Source of the DNA: DAOUKH01 sp034421515
GTDB taxonomy: Bacteria; Chloroflexota; Dehalococcoidia; SHYB01
Reading direction: 5' to 3'
Length of the DNA: 64,000 nt
NCBI GenBank assembly: GCA_034421515.1
Contig: DAOUKH010000061.1
Span: 7,641-71,640 of the forward strand
The translations under genes and the position numbers were made by a program. Of this stretch, positions 49,624 to 57,192 are shown in pieces. The notes beneath the pieces were generated by a model that did not search any database, was not told the DNA's origin, and saw only the letters and a program-made list of their open reading frames with translations. Within the stretch, counting starts at the first letter, position 1. Every line of letters starts with the position of its first letter.

Positions 49624-50475
49624 TTGAAGCACGCGTACGCGGCGACGCCGATGGGGCAGATCCATTACGCCGAGGCGGGCGGCGGGAAGGCGCCGCCGCT
49701 GGTGCTGCTCCACGCCAGCCCCCGGTCGTCGCGGGTCTACGCGAGCCTTATGCCCTTGTTGGCCGGGGAGCGCCGGGTCTTGGCGATGGACACGCTGGGG
49801 TCGGGGGGCTCCGATCCATTGCCGCCCTCGGTGACGATGCACGATCTGGGGCGCAGCGTCACCGGATTCCTCGACGCGTTGGGGATCGAGCGTGCGCACG
49901 TCTTCGGGGTACATACGGGGAACAAGATCGCGGCCGCGCTCGCCGCGGGGTGGCCCGAGCGTGTCGCCAAGCTGGTCCTGTGCGGCGAGACGCACAGCAT
50001 CGTGGTGACAAAGGAAGCGCGGGACGCCGCCATCCACGCCATCGTCGACCGCTACTTCACCGGCGATGCCGAATCGGAACAGGCGGCCCTGCTCGCCGAT
50101 TGGACAGCAGGCTTCACCAATCTGACCGGCGTGTGGTGGCACGAAGAGGTGCTGGCGTCGCGCGGACTCTCCGCCGAGACGCTGCGAGTCCTGGAAGCCC
50201 GCGCCATCGACTTCCTCCAGGCCCGCGCCGGCCTGGGGCCGCTCTACGACGCCAACTTCTCGTTCGACTTCGGCGAGGCGGTGCGGCGTATTCCCAACCG
50301 GACGCTGGTAATCGAGTTGGCGAAGGCGGACGAGGCCCACCTCGGCAGGCAGGGCACGGCGGTCGTCGAGCGGCTCGCCGACGGCGTACTCGCGACACTG
50401 GACGACACCGGCGCCGAGGTGATCGAGTTCGAGCCCCGGCGCATCGCGGACGTCATCCTGCCGTTCCTCCGCTGA
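49624..50475 (+). CDS. Alpha/beta hydrolase fold protein with atypical elbow
   Basis: A 283-residue alpha/beta hydrolase (PLVLLHASPRSSRVYASLMPLL oxyanion region, AMDTLGSGGSD). The nucleophile elbow is HVFGVHTGNKIAAALA: the GxSxG Ser is replaced, leaving His-Thr, as in some uncharacterised actinobacterial and related proteins that have GHHTG. A canonical His near the C-terminus is not obvious. It may be non-catalytic or use another mechanism. TTG start at 49624. Same direction as the repeat-protein and RidA genes. Confidence 0.75.
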   Translation: MKHAYAATPMGQIHYAEAGGGKAPPLVLLHASPRSSRVYASLMPLLAGERRVLAMDTLGSGGSDPLPPSVTMHDLGRSVTGFLDALGIERAHVFGVHTGNKIAAALAAGWPERVAKLVLCGETHSIVVTKEARDAAIHAIVDRYFTGDAESEQAALLADWTAGFTNLTGVWWHEEVLASRGLSAETLRVLEARAIDFLQARAGLGPLYDANFSFDFGEAVRRIPNRTLVIELAKADEAHLGRQGTAVVERLADGVLATLDDTGAEVIEFEPRRIADVILPFLR

Positions 50476-50588
50476 TCGGGAGCACCATCCGCCCGGAGAT
50501 GCGGGCCGGTATGCTATCCTCCCCGCAGGACGCCGCCTTGACCCGGTGAGAGAAGGCTGCGCCGTTCTTTGCAATCGAGGTGCCTATC

Positions 50589-51989
50589 GTGGACCGTCAA
50601 GATTTCTGGTTCCCCGCTGAGCTCGAGAGCCTGGGCACGCCCCCCACGGGGACGCGAGCGGGACAATTTCTCTTTCTCTCGGGGCAGGCCCCCCGCAATC
50701 TGGAGACCGGCAAGGTCATCCGGAAGCTCCCCGATCTGCCCGACGACGTGGTCGAGGGGCTCCGGTCGTGGGGCGTGCACGGCGACGGCCGCGAGGGCCC
50801 GATCAACGCGCAGACATGGCAGGTCTACCAGAACCTGTCGCAAATCCTGGAGTCGCAGGGGTCGTCGCTGGAGCACGTCGTGCGGCAGCGGCTGTACCTG
50901 ACGGACTGGCGCGACATCCGCAACGCCGAACGGGTAATGCACACCTTCTTCCCCGGCGAAAAGCCGGCGACGACCATCGCCCGCATGACCGACAACGGCT
51001 ACCACGAGGACTACCGCATCGTCGTCGAGATCGTCGCGATCGTGCCGGAAGAGGGCGGCCTCACCACGACCGCGGTGCACGTGCCCGGGCTGGAAAAGGT
51101 CTGCCCGCCGTACCCGCAGGGGGTCCGTGTCGGCGATCTGCTGTTCACCTCGGGGCTGTACGGGGTCGACCCGGAGACGGGCCGCGTGCCCACCCGGCTG
51201 GCCGAGGTGGACGATGAGGCCGCCGCGTTCCTGACGAGCGGCAGCTACCACATCGATATCTCGCTCGAAGCGTTCAAGGCGCAGATGGCGCTGGTCCGCT
51301 CCCACACGAAGCGGCTGCTGGAGAGCCAGGGCGCGTCGATGACCGATCTGCTACGCAACAACCTGTGCACCAGCGTGGGGATGGTGGACGTCGGCGTGTT
51401 CGTGCCGCTCTACGCGTACGACAACCCGGACCCGGGAACGGCGCCTACGATCACGGGCTTCACCATGGGCGCGGGGCGTCTGAGCGGCGACCCCGACGCA
51501 ATGGGAGTCATGGACTCGGTGGCCGTCGTCCCCGGCGGCGAGTGGGAGAAGATCGGCAAGACCTATCCCGAGATTGTCAGCGGGCCGATTCCGATGACCC
51601 AGCAGGCGGGGCCGCTGATCTTCCTGACCGGCTACTCGGGGCGCGACCAGGCGAACTTCCCCATCGTGACGTTCGACCAGCTCCGCGACCACGGCAAGCT
51701 CATGGGCTTGGGGCATTTCGACGACCCCGAGTCGGAGACGATGATGTGCCAGGCGTGGCACATCTACCGCACCTACCAGCGGCTGCTGACGGAGGCGGGA
51801 TCGGACATATCGCGGGTGGTGCACCAGGTGCTCTACCTCGTGGACGTATCGAAGCTCGGCGCCCTGGAGCGCGTCGCCAGGGTCATCTACGACGGCAAGG
51901 TGCCGCCGACGACGGTGATCGGGGCCGACGAGATCGGGCCATACCCTGAGCTGCAACTGGAAATCGACGTCGTCGCGATTCCCTCGTAA
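50589..51989 (+). CDS. Three-domain RidA (YjgF/YER057c/UK114) fusion protein
   Basis: A 466-residue protein of three consecutive RidA-like domains: about 1-150 (FLFLSGQAPRN, QNLSQILESQG, VVEIVAIVP), about 160-325 (LLFTSGLYGVD, KRLLESQGASMTDLL) and 335-466 (LIFLTGYSGRD, LLTEAGSDISRVV, LEIDVVAIPS). Single RidA proteins trimerise, with active sites between subunits, and hydrolyse enamines/imines; a fused trimer could let the three sites diverge. GTG at 50589 has GAGG eight bases upstream (another GTG lies three codons earlier). An M24 peptidase follows after 36 bases. Confidence 0.85.
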   Translation: MDRQDFWFPAELESLGTPPTGTRAGQFLFLSGQAPRNLETGKVIRKLPDLPDDVVEGLRSWGVHGDGREGPINAQTWQVYQNLSQILESQGSSLEHVVRQRLYLTDWRDIRNAERVMHTFFPGEKPATTIARMTDNGYHEDYRIVVEIVAIVPEEGGLTTTAVHVPGLEKVCPPYPQGVRVGDLLFTSGLYGVDPETGRVPTRLAEVDDEAAAFLTSGSYHIDISLEAFKAQMALVRSHTKRLLESQGASMTDLLRNNLCTSVGMVDVGVFVPLYAYDNPDPGTAPTITGFTMGAGRLSGDPDAMGVMDSVAVVPGGEWEKIGKTYPEIVSGPIPMTQQAGPLIFLTGYSGRDQANFPIVTFDQLRDHGKLMGLGHFDDPESETMMCQAWHIYRTYQRLLTEAGSDISRVVHQVLYLVDVSKLGALERVARVIYDGKVPPTTVIGADEIGPYPELQLEIDVVAIPS

Positions 51990-52025
51990 CCCGCGCCGGC
52001 CTAGTCCCGCAACAGGAGGAAAGCC

Positions 52026-53237
52026 ATGTTGATGAACCGAGAGCGCACCAGCAAGTTCCTGCAGGAGCTCGGCGTCGAAGCCGCCGTATTGAGCGGAGGG
52101 CCGAATTTCAACTACGCGGCGGGCTGGGGCTCGGACGCGCACCTGTGGGGCGGCGGGCCGTTCGCCATCGTGCCCGCCGACCAAAAAGATGAGATCACGC
52201 TGATCATCGCCAACCACGAGCTGCCCTTCGTGTGGCGTGACGCCGACTTCAAGCCGAATCTGCGGACGGTGGGGCGCGAGGTGGAGCCGGTCGTGCCGAG
52301 CTCGGACTACAAGCCGCTGCCGCAGGAGGAGCGCTACCTTGCCGCCTACGAGGAAGGGCGCAAGAAGAACTACGAGGACCGCATGGAGGCGCTGGCGGAC
52401 ACGCTTTCCGACTTGGGCCTCTCCAACGCCTATCTGGGCTTCGACGACGTGCGCGTGGCGCAGCAGCTCGAACGCATGAACGCCTTCACCGGCACCTATG
52501 AAGACGTCGTCCAGACCTTTCGCTACATCCGCTCGGTCAAGTCGCCGCACGAGATCGAGATCATCCGCAAGGCGAACGAGGCGAACCTCCGCGGCATCGA
52601 GGACGTCGTGATCGCGCTGCGGGAGGGGGCGCCGTTCAACGAGGCGCTCATCCAGCATGACATCCGCCTGGCCAAGGAGAACGCGATGCGGAGCGTTCCA
52701 TCGCGCATCAGCGGCGTGGGCCGGATGGGGATGGCGCTCTTCCAGCGCCAGGACTACGAGGGCTACCAGATGCAGCCCGGCGACCTCGTCCGCTTCGACT
52801 TCGAGGGGACGTACGAGCGCTACTGGACCGACCTGGGCAGGACGTGCTCAGTCGGCGAGCCGAGCGCCAAGGCGAAGCAGTACTACGAGGGCATGCTCGC
52901 GGGCCGCGAGGCGGCGATGGAGGCCATGCGGCCGGGCGCGAGGGCGTCGGAGGTCTGCCGCATCGCCGTCGAGGCGATCCAGAAGAACGGTTGCCCGGAG
53001 TACGTCACCGGCAAGGGGCTCTGCATGTTCCACGTGATCGGCCTGGAGCTGTACGAGCAGTGGTGCTGGTACCCCCACGGCGACTTCACGCTCGAAGAGG
53101 ACATGACGATCAACTTCGAGTCGCCCTTCTTCGAGATGGGATTCGGCGGGATGCAGCTCGAAGACACCTACCTCATCAAGAAGGACGCCCCCGTCGACCT
53201 TTCGGGCACGCTTACCCGCGACATCATGATCATCTAG
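52026..53237 (+). CDS. M24 family metallopeptidase (creatinase/Xaa-Pro aminopeptidase-like)
   Basis: A 403-residue pita-bread enzyme. The N-terminal creatinase-like domain is followed by a catalytic domain from about 175 (IRSVKSPHEIEIIRKANEAN). Metal ligands appear as Asp in VRFDFEGTY, Asp in YWTDLGRT, His in MFHVIGLELYE, Glu in TINFESPFF and Glu in MQLEDTYLI. Such proteins are prolidases, creatinases or DMSP-lyase-like hydrolases; substrate unclear. AGGAGG nine bases before the ATG. Paired with the RidA fusion. Confidence 0.88.
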   Translation: MLMNRERTSKFLQELGVEAAVLSGGPNFNYAAGWGSDAHLWGGGPFAIVPADQKDEITLIIANHELPFVWRDADFKPNLRTVGREVEPVVPSSDYKPLPQEERYLAAYEEGRKKNYEDRMEALADTLSDLGLSNAYLGFDDVRVAQQLERMNAFTGTYEDVVQTFRYIRSVKSPHEIEIIRKANEANLRGIEDVVIALREGAPFNEALIQHDIRLAKENAMRSVPSRISGVGRMGMALFQRQDYEGYQMQPGDLVRFDFEGTYERYWTDLGRTCSVGEPSAKAKQYYEGMLAGREAAMEAMRPGARASEVCRIAVEAIQKNGCPEYVTGKGLCMFHVIGLELYEQWCWYPHGDFTLEEDMTINFESPFFEMGFGGMQLEDTYLIKKDAPVDLSGTLTRDIMII

Positions 53238-53242
53238 CTGGG

Positions 53243-53746
53243 CTACGGCAGGGACGGGTCCGGCTCTACGAGCAAGTGCTGGACGGGTCGTCCCAGGGCT
53301 CTGGCGATTGCGGTCAGCGTCTTGAATCTTGGGGACTGGTTTCCCTGCTCAAGCCGTACCAACGTCACTCGCCCAATGTTGGCCGCGTGGGCGAGGGCTT
53401 CCTGGGTGAGGTCCGCGGATTCTCTGTAATGGCGGATGCGTTCGCCGAGCGTGCTTCTCCCCCGCATCGCGATGGCCTCGACGGTTGGCCGGTAGGACTC
53501 ATCGCAGTAGTGACGGGCGAAGTCCCAGGGAATCTCGACACGCTCGCCTTGGGACGTCATGAGCACCATCTCATAGGGATTGGGCAACTCAAGGCCGGCC
53601 AAGCCCGCGCGCTCCTTGATCTCAGGAATGTCGGCGAAGGGGAGGAGGCCCTTGCGGCCATCCGCGAAGCGCAGCTCAACGCCATCGTTCAACGGGTTTG
53701 CCATCATCATCATGCGGTCGGCGTTTTTCACCACAACGGCATTCAT
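53243..53746 (-). CDS. DUF2442 and XRE-type helix-turn-helix regulator
   Basis: A 167-residue protein. Residues 1-75 are a DUF2442-like domain (GVELRFADGRKGLLPFADIPEI); residues 100-158 are an XRE helix-turn-helix (LGERIRHYRESADLTQEALAHAANIGRVTLVRLEQGNQSP). The DUF2442/DUF4160 pair is a common two-gene module that resembles type II toxin-antitoxin units; the HTH protein should be the DNA-binding autoregulator. It overlaps the DUF4160 gene by ATGA. A partial copy lies at 56096-56266. Confidence 0.85.
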   Translation of the reverse strand: MNAVVVKNADRMMMMANPLNDGVELRFADGRKGLLPFADIPEIKERAGLAGLELPNPYEMVLMTSQGERVEIPWDFARHYCDESYRPTVEAIAMRGRSTLGERIRHYRESADLTQEALAHAANIGRVTLVRLEQGNQSPRFKTLTAIARALGRPVQHLLVEPDPSLP

Positions 53747-53985
53747 CTGCTATCTCCCGTGAATACGGTCCCACACCTTCTGATCTGCCCAACATGCTTC
53801 CGATACGCGATGAGGATGTCCCGAAAGTCGCCGGGAGGAGGTCTGTCCATATAGGTTGCGCCGTTCAACTCGATACGGCACACATCCTCATTTCCGACCC
53901 AGACGTGCACGTGGGGCGGCTCGAAATCCTTCTCCCTGGTGTTGATGACGAAACGGAACTGTCCTTCTACCACGACGGTTGGCAT
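53743..53985 (-). CDS. DUF4160 protein
   Basis: An 80-residue protein with the DUF4160 core: FRFVINTREKDFEPPHVHVWVGNEDVCRIELNG. It is the upstream partner of the DUF2442-HTH gene with a 4-base overlap. Biochemical function of the family is not settled; in this gene pair it may be the effector. An inverted repeat overlaps its likely promoter. Confidence 0.85.
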   Translation of the reverse strand: MPTVVVEGQFRFVINTREKDFEPPHVHVWVGNEDVCRIELNGATYMDRPPPGDFRDILIAYRKHVGQIRRCGTVFTGDSR

Positions 53986-54035
53986 TCGATGTCCTTGGAC
54001 AACGCGTTATCCGCCCACCGTCCGTCTACTATGGA

Positions 54036-54055
54036 ATGTATCATAAACGATACAT
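54036..54055. promoter_or_regulatory. Operator-like inverted repeat upstream of the DUF4160/HTH pair
   Basis: ATGTATC (54036-54042) and GATACAT (54049-54055) with a six-base spacer; a perfect 7-bp inverted repeat, AT-rich in GC-rich DNA, 51-70 bases upstream of the DUF4160 ATG. On the minus strand a TATGAT -10-like box lies inside it, so binding of the HTH protein would block transcription. Confidence 0.6.
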
Positions 54056-54115
54056 GCAGTCGAGCACCGCGGCTTTTACGGACACTCACGGCCTTGAGGC
54101 GCCGCCGCCGGCGCT

Positions 54116-55804
54116 TCAGGACTCTATGAGGCCCTCTTGGGGCATGGTCCAGGGCAGCCGGTAGAACGGGGCGAACTGCGGCGCGCGGGGTATCGGCATC
54201 TCTCCGAAGGGCACGTCGATTATTACCGGCCTCTGCCGCTCCAGTGCGATGGGAATCAACCGCTCTAACTCCAGTGGGTCGTCCGCTCTCATGCCGACCG
54301 CGCCGAACGACTCCGCGAATTTGACGAAGTCGGGGTTGTGCAGGTCGGTGCCATAGGCTCCGCCAAAGGCATCGTCGAGGTCTCGGGCGACGTTACCGTA
54401 GGAGTCGTTTCTGAAGACCACGGTCACGACGTTGATGCCGTACTGCAGGGCGGTGGAGAGCTCGGACGAGTTGAACATGAACCCTCCGTCTCCGGCCATG
54501 CAGATCACGGGGCGATCGGGCTTGGCCACCTTGACTCCCAGCGCGGTCGGAAAGCCGTAGCCGAGGTTGAACGAGTAGCCGGAGTCGATGTACGTCTTCG
54601 GGTGGGCGACCTGGTAGTGGGTACGGGCGTAGTAGCCGAACTGCGTGACGTCCCAGACGATGAAGGCATCTTCCGGGATGCCTCTCTGCAAAGCCTCCAG
54701 AACCGCGTACTGCGGCTCCTTGAGCCGAATGTCGTAGTAGGCTATCAGCCTCCGTGCCGCGCTCACCGCCTCGACGGGCGACGGACGCTCTCCCGCCCCA
54801 GCCTCGATGAGGTAGGGAAGCAATGCCTCGATGGTCGCCCGAGCGTCGCCGTGCAAAGGGAGCGTGTTCGCCTGGTGCCTCGTGAGCTCCGCGTCGTCTA
54901 TGTTGATGTTCACCAGTTTGGACGCCTCGCCCGCCGGATTGCCGAGCGAGAAACGCGCGCCGATTCCTATCACCACGTCGGCGGACTGCATCACCTCGAA
55001 CAGCTGGTTCATCTCCTGTCTCTCGCCCCTGGGACTGAAGCAGGAGCCGTAGGACAACGGATGGCCGTCCGGGATGGCTCCCTTGCCGCCGCTGGAGGTT
55101 ACGACGGGTATGTTCGTCGCCTCGGCCAGTTTGACCAGAGCTCCTTCGGCGTCGGAGCGCGCCACGCCGCCCCCGGCGTATATGAGGGGCGTGGTGGACC
55201 TCGAGATGAGATGGGCGGCCTCCCGAAGATCTTCGGGGCTGGGTACGATCCTTGAAATACGGGCGGGATTCCGCAGCTCGACTTCCTCCCGCTCAACTCC
55301 GGCTTCGGGCGGCATCTCGATCAGCACCGGACGGGGACGGCCGGTGCGCATCTGCCTGAACGCTTCGAATACGGCGTCCGGAACTTCACGAGGCCTGGAT
55401 GCCTGTCGCCGCCATTTGGTCACGGAGCGCACCGTGCCGGACTGGTCGGCGATTTCGTGCACGGCCCCGACGTTCTTTCCGATGGCGCCGCGCGGCACCT
55501 GACCCGCGATGAGGAGCACCGGCGTGGAGCGGGAGTAGGCGTTGGTCAGGCCGGACGCCGCGTTGTAGAGACCCACGCCGGGGACCACCAGCGCGACTCC
55601 CGGCTCGCCTGAAGCGCGGGCATAGCCGTCGGCCATGTACGTCGTCGCCTGTTCGTGGCGGGTCGTGATCATGCGAATGCCGGGCTCGTCCCGCAGCGCG
55701 GCCACAATGCCGTAAATCTGTATGCCCGGGATCCCGAACACGACCTCGACGCCTTCCCTCACCAGGGACTTCGCGAGGGCTTCTCCTCCGCTCATCTTGG
55801 CCAT
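54116..55804 (-). CDS. Thiamine diphosphate-dependent enzyme (acetolactate-synthase-like)
   Basis: A 562-residue ThDP enzyme of the acetohydroxyacid synthase/decarboxylase superfamily. Catalytic Glu in TTRHEQATTYMADGYAR; central domain with IYAGGGVARSDAEGAL; ThDP-Mg motif GDGGFMFNSSELSTALQYGINVVTVVFRND. The FAD-binding features of true AHAS and a small regulatory subunit gene are not evident, so a decarboxylase or lyase (glyoxylate carboligase-, oxalyl-CoA- or benzoylformate-type) is possible. It lies 32 bases after the DUF1330 gene at the end of the carboxylase operon. Confidence 0.88.
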   Translation of the reverse strand: MAKMSGGEALAKSLVREGVEVVFGIPGIQIYGIVAALRDEPGIRMITTRHEQATTYMADGYARASGEPGVALVVPGVGLYNAASGLTNAYSRSTPVLLIAGQVPRGAIGKNVGAVHEIADQSGTVRSVTKWRRQASRPREVPDAVFEAFRQMRTGRPRPVLIEMPPEAGVEREEVELRNPARISRIVPSPEDLREAAHLISRSTTPLIYAGGGVARSDAEGALVKLAEATNIPVVTSSGGKGAIPDGHPLSYGSCFSPRGERQEMNQLFEVMQSADVVIGIGARFSLGNPAGEASKLVNINIDDAELTRHQANTLPLHGDARATIEALLPYLIEAGAGERPSPVEAVSAARRLIAYYDIRLKEPQYAVLEALQRGIPEDAFIVWDVTQFGYYARTHYQVAHPKTYIDSGYSFNLGYGFPTALGVKVAKPDRPVICMAGDGGFMFNSSELSTALQYGINVVTVVFRNDSYGNVARDLDDAFGGAYGTDLHNPDFVKFAESFGAVGMRADDPLELERLIPIALERQRPVIIDVPFGEMPIPRAPQFAPFYRLPWTMPQEGLIES

Positions 55805-55836
55805 GAGTAACCTTCCCCCAATGGAAGGGCGAGTGA

Positions 55837-56124
55837 CTACAAGCCGTCGACTACCACCATGTTGATGTTGGCGGACCTGGAGAGAATGTCGCCGAGCGCG
55901 ACGTACTCAGGCGACTTCAGCCAGGCATGGACCTGCTGAAGGTCGCCGAACTCGAGGATAGCGAGACGTTTGGGCGTCCAATCGCCCAGTACGACCTCAA
56001 GCTCGCCACCACGCGCCACGAACCTGCCTCTGTGGGCCTCGACCGTACTGGTGACTCGCTCACGAAACTCTCCATAGAGACTCGCATCCGTTATCTCAAC
56101 ATCGGTTATCACGTACGCCGACAT
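55837..56124 (-). CDS. DUF1330 domain protein
   Basis: A 95-residue ferredoxin-like-fold (dimeric alpha/beta barrel) protein: SAYVITDVEITDASLYGEF at the N-terminus, RGRFVARGGE and the closing RSANINMVVVDGL. DUF1330 proteins are small, dimeric and often sit in catabolic operons; activity unknown. The ATG at 56124 lies inside the 3' part of the gene remnant at 56096-56266. Confidence 0.88.
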   Translation of the reverse strand: MSAYVITDVEITDASLYGEFRERVTSTVEAHRGRFVARGGELEVVLGDWTPKRLAILEFGDLQQVHAWLKSPEYVALGDILSRSANINMVVVDGL

Positions 56125-56266
56125 GCTTACCCTCTCCTTCGAGTCCGGCGCCCATCTGAAGGCGCCGGAGGATCTCGATGCGCTCGGCTTGGGACGCTGT
56201 GGGCACTATCTTATGGGAGTTGGGCAACAGGTTGGCGACCATCACGCTGCGGTCAGCGTTCTTCAC
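56096..56266 (-). pseudogene. Internally deleted copy of the DUF2442-HTH gene
   Basis: A 56-codon frame starting GTG at 56266 (overlapping the UroD-family stop as GTGA). Residues VKNADRSVMVAN match VKNADRMMMMAN of the intact gene at 53746, then after a deletion of about 30 codons LLPNSHKIVPTASQAERIEIL matches LELPNPYEMVLMTSQGERVEIP. The similarity is clear in DNA too. The HTH domain is absent and the tail reads into the start of the DUF1330 gene. It may still be translated as a short peptide because of the coupling overlap. Confidence 0.7.
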
Positions 56267-57189
56267 CCCTCCAGGGCGTCCATCACGTCGTGGAGGCTGT
56301 CGGCGGGGGTGTTGGGAGGCACCTCGCCGTCGGTGGTGAGGTAGAAGGCGCCGTCGGCGGCATCGAGGGCGCCCCCGGCGGTCTCTTCGGCGGCATCCCA
56401 AGTGTCTGCCGTGATCGCGGCGCCCCGCGCTTGGCCCTGCTGCGCATCCACGTCTAAGCCGCCGAGGCTGAGGCCGTCGGATTCGAGCGAGGCGGCGATG
56501 GGCGCGCGGCCGCGCGTGGCGAGGAGCAGGCGGCCGTCGTAGAACCGCGCCAGGTTTCGGAGGGTGCGGAAGGCCTTTGCCAGCGCGTCGTGGAGGGCGG
56601 GCGGCGCTTGGCCCAAGTCGGGATCGAGCACGACGACGCCGTCGACGCGCCGTTCGAAGAAGGCCCGCGCCGCGGTCAGGTTCTCCGCGGCGAGCCGCTC
56701 GACGGCGCGGGCGCCGGTCTCGTCATCGAGCGCCTCGGGTGAAAGGGCGAGGCGGGCCAGCGTGACGGGCCCGGTGAGGGCGCCGAGGACGGCGCAGCCC
56801 CGTCCGACGGTCTCGACGAGCTGCCCGGCAGCGTCGAGGGCCGCCGGCATCCGCCCACCGGCGGCCATGGTCCCCTCGGGCAGCGCGTCGAGCGCCTCGA
56901 ACGAGGCGAGGCCTTCCGCGACGCTCGGCGGGCCGTCGTCAGGCCATTCCAACGTGCAACCGAGGGACTCCGCACCGAGTGTGAGGTCGGGGAAGACGAC
57001 GACGGCGTCGTAGGCGAAGAGGGCTTGGCAGTCCCGCAGGGTCTTCGCCATGACCGCCGCGTTGCCGTAGACGTCGCGCAGTGGCGCTTGCATGAGGCGC
57101 GCGGCGGCCGAGGCCATAAGCGGGACGAACGGCGGACGGTCGGCCTTGCCGTCGAAGACGGCCCGGAACCGCTCGCGGGAGGTGGGCAC
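56263..57189 (-). CDS. Uroporphyrinogen decarboxylase (UroD/MtaA)-family protein
   Basis: A 308-residue TIM-barrel protein of the UroD superfamily. The N-terminus RERFRAVFDGKADRPPFVPLM and AYDAVVVFPDLTLGAESLGCTLEW fit the methyltransferase/UroD-like branch rather than true HemE, which would have RQAGR. Family members include corrinoid:CoM methyltransferases and demethylases of catabolic pathways. It starts three bases after the HyuB-like stop, so it belongs to the carboxylase operon, where its role is unknown. Confidence 0.75.
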   Translation of the reverse strand: MPTSRERFRAVFDGKADRPPFVPLMASAAARLMQAPLRDVYGNAAVMAKTLRDCQALFAYDAVVVFPDLTLGAESLGCTLEWPDDGPPSVAEGLASFEALDALPEGTMAAGGRMPAALDAAGQLVETVGRGCAVLGALTGPVTLARLALSPEALDDETGARAVERLAAENLTAARAFFERRVDGVVVLDPDLGQAPPALHDALAKAFRTLRNLARFYDGRLLLATRGRAPIAASLESDGLSLGGLDVDAQQGQARGAAITADTWDAAEETAGGALDAADGAFYLTTDGEVPPNTPADSLHDVMDALEG

Positions 57190-57192
57190 CGG

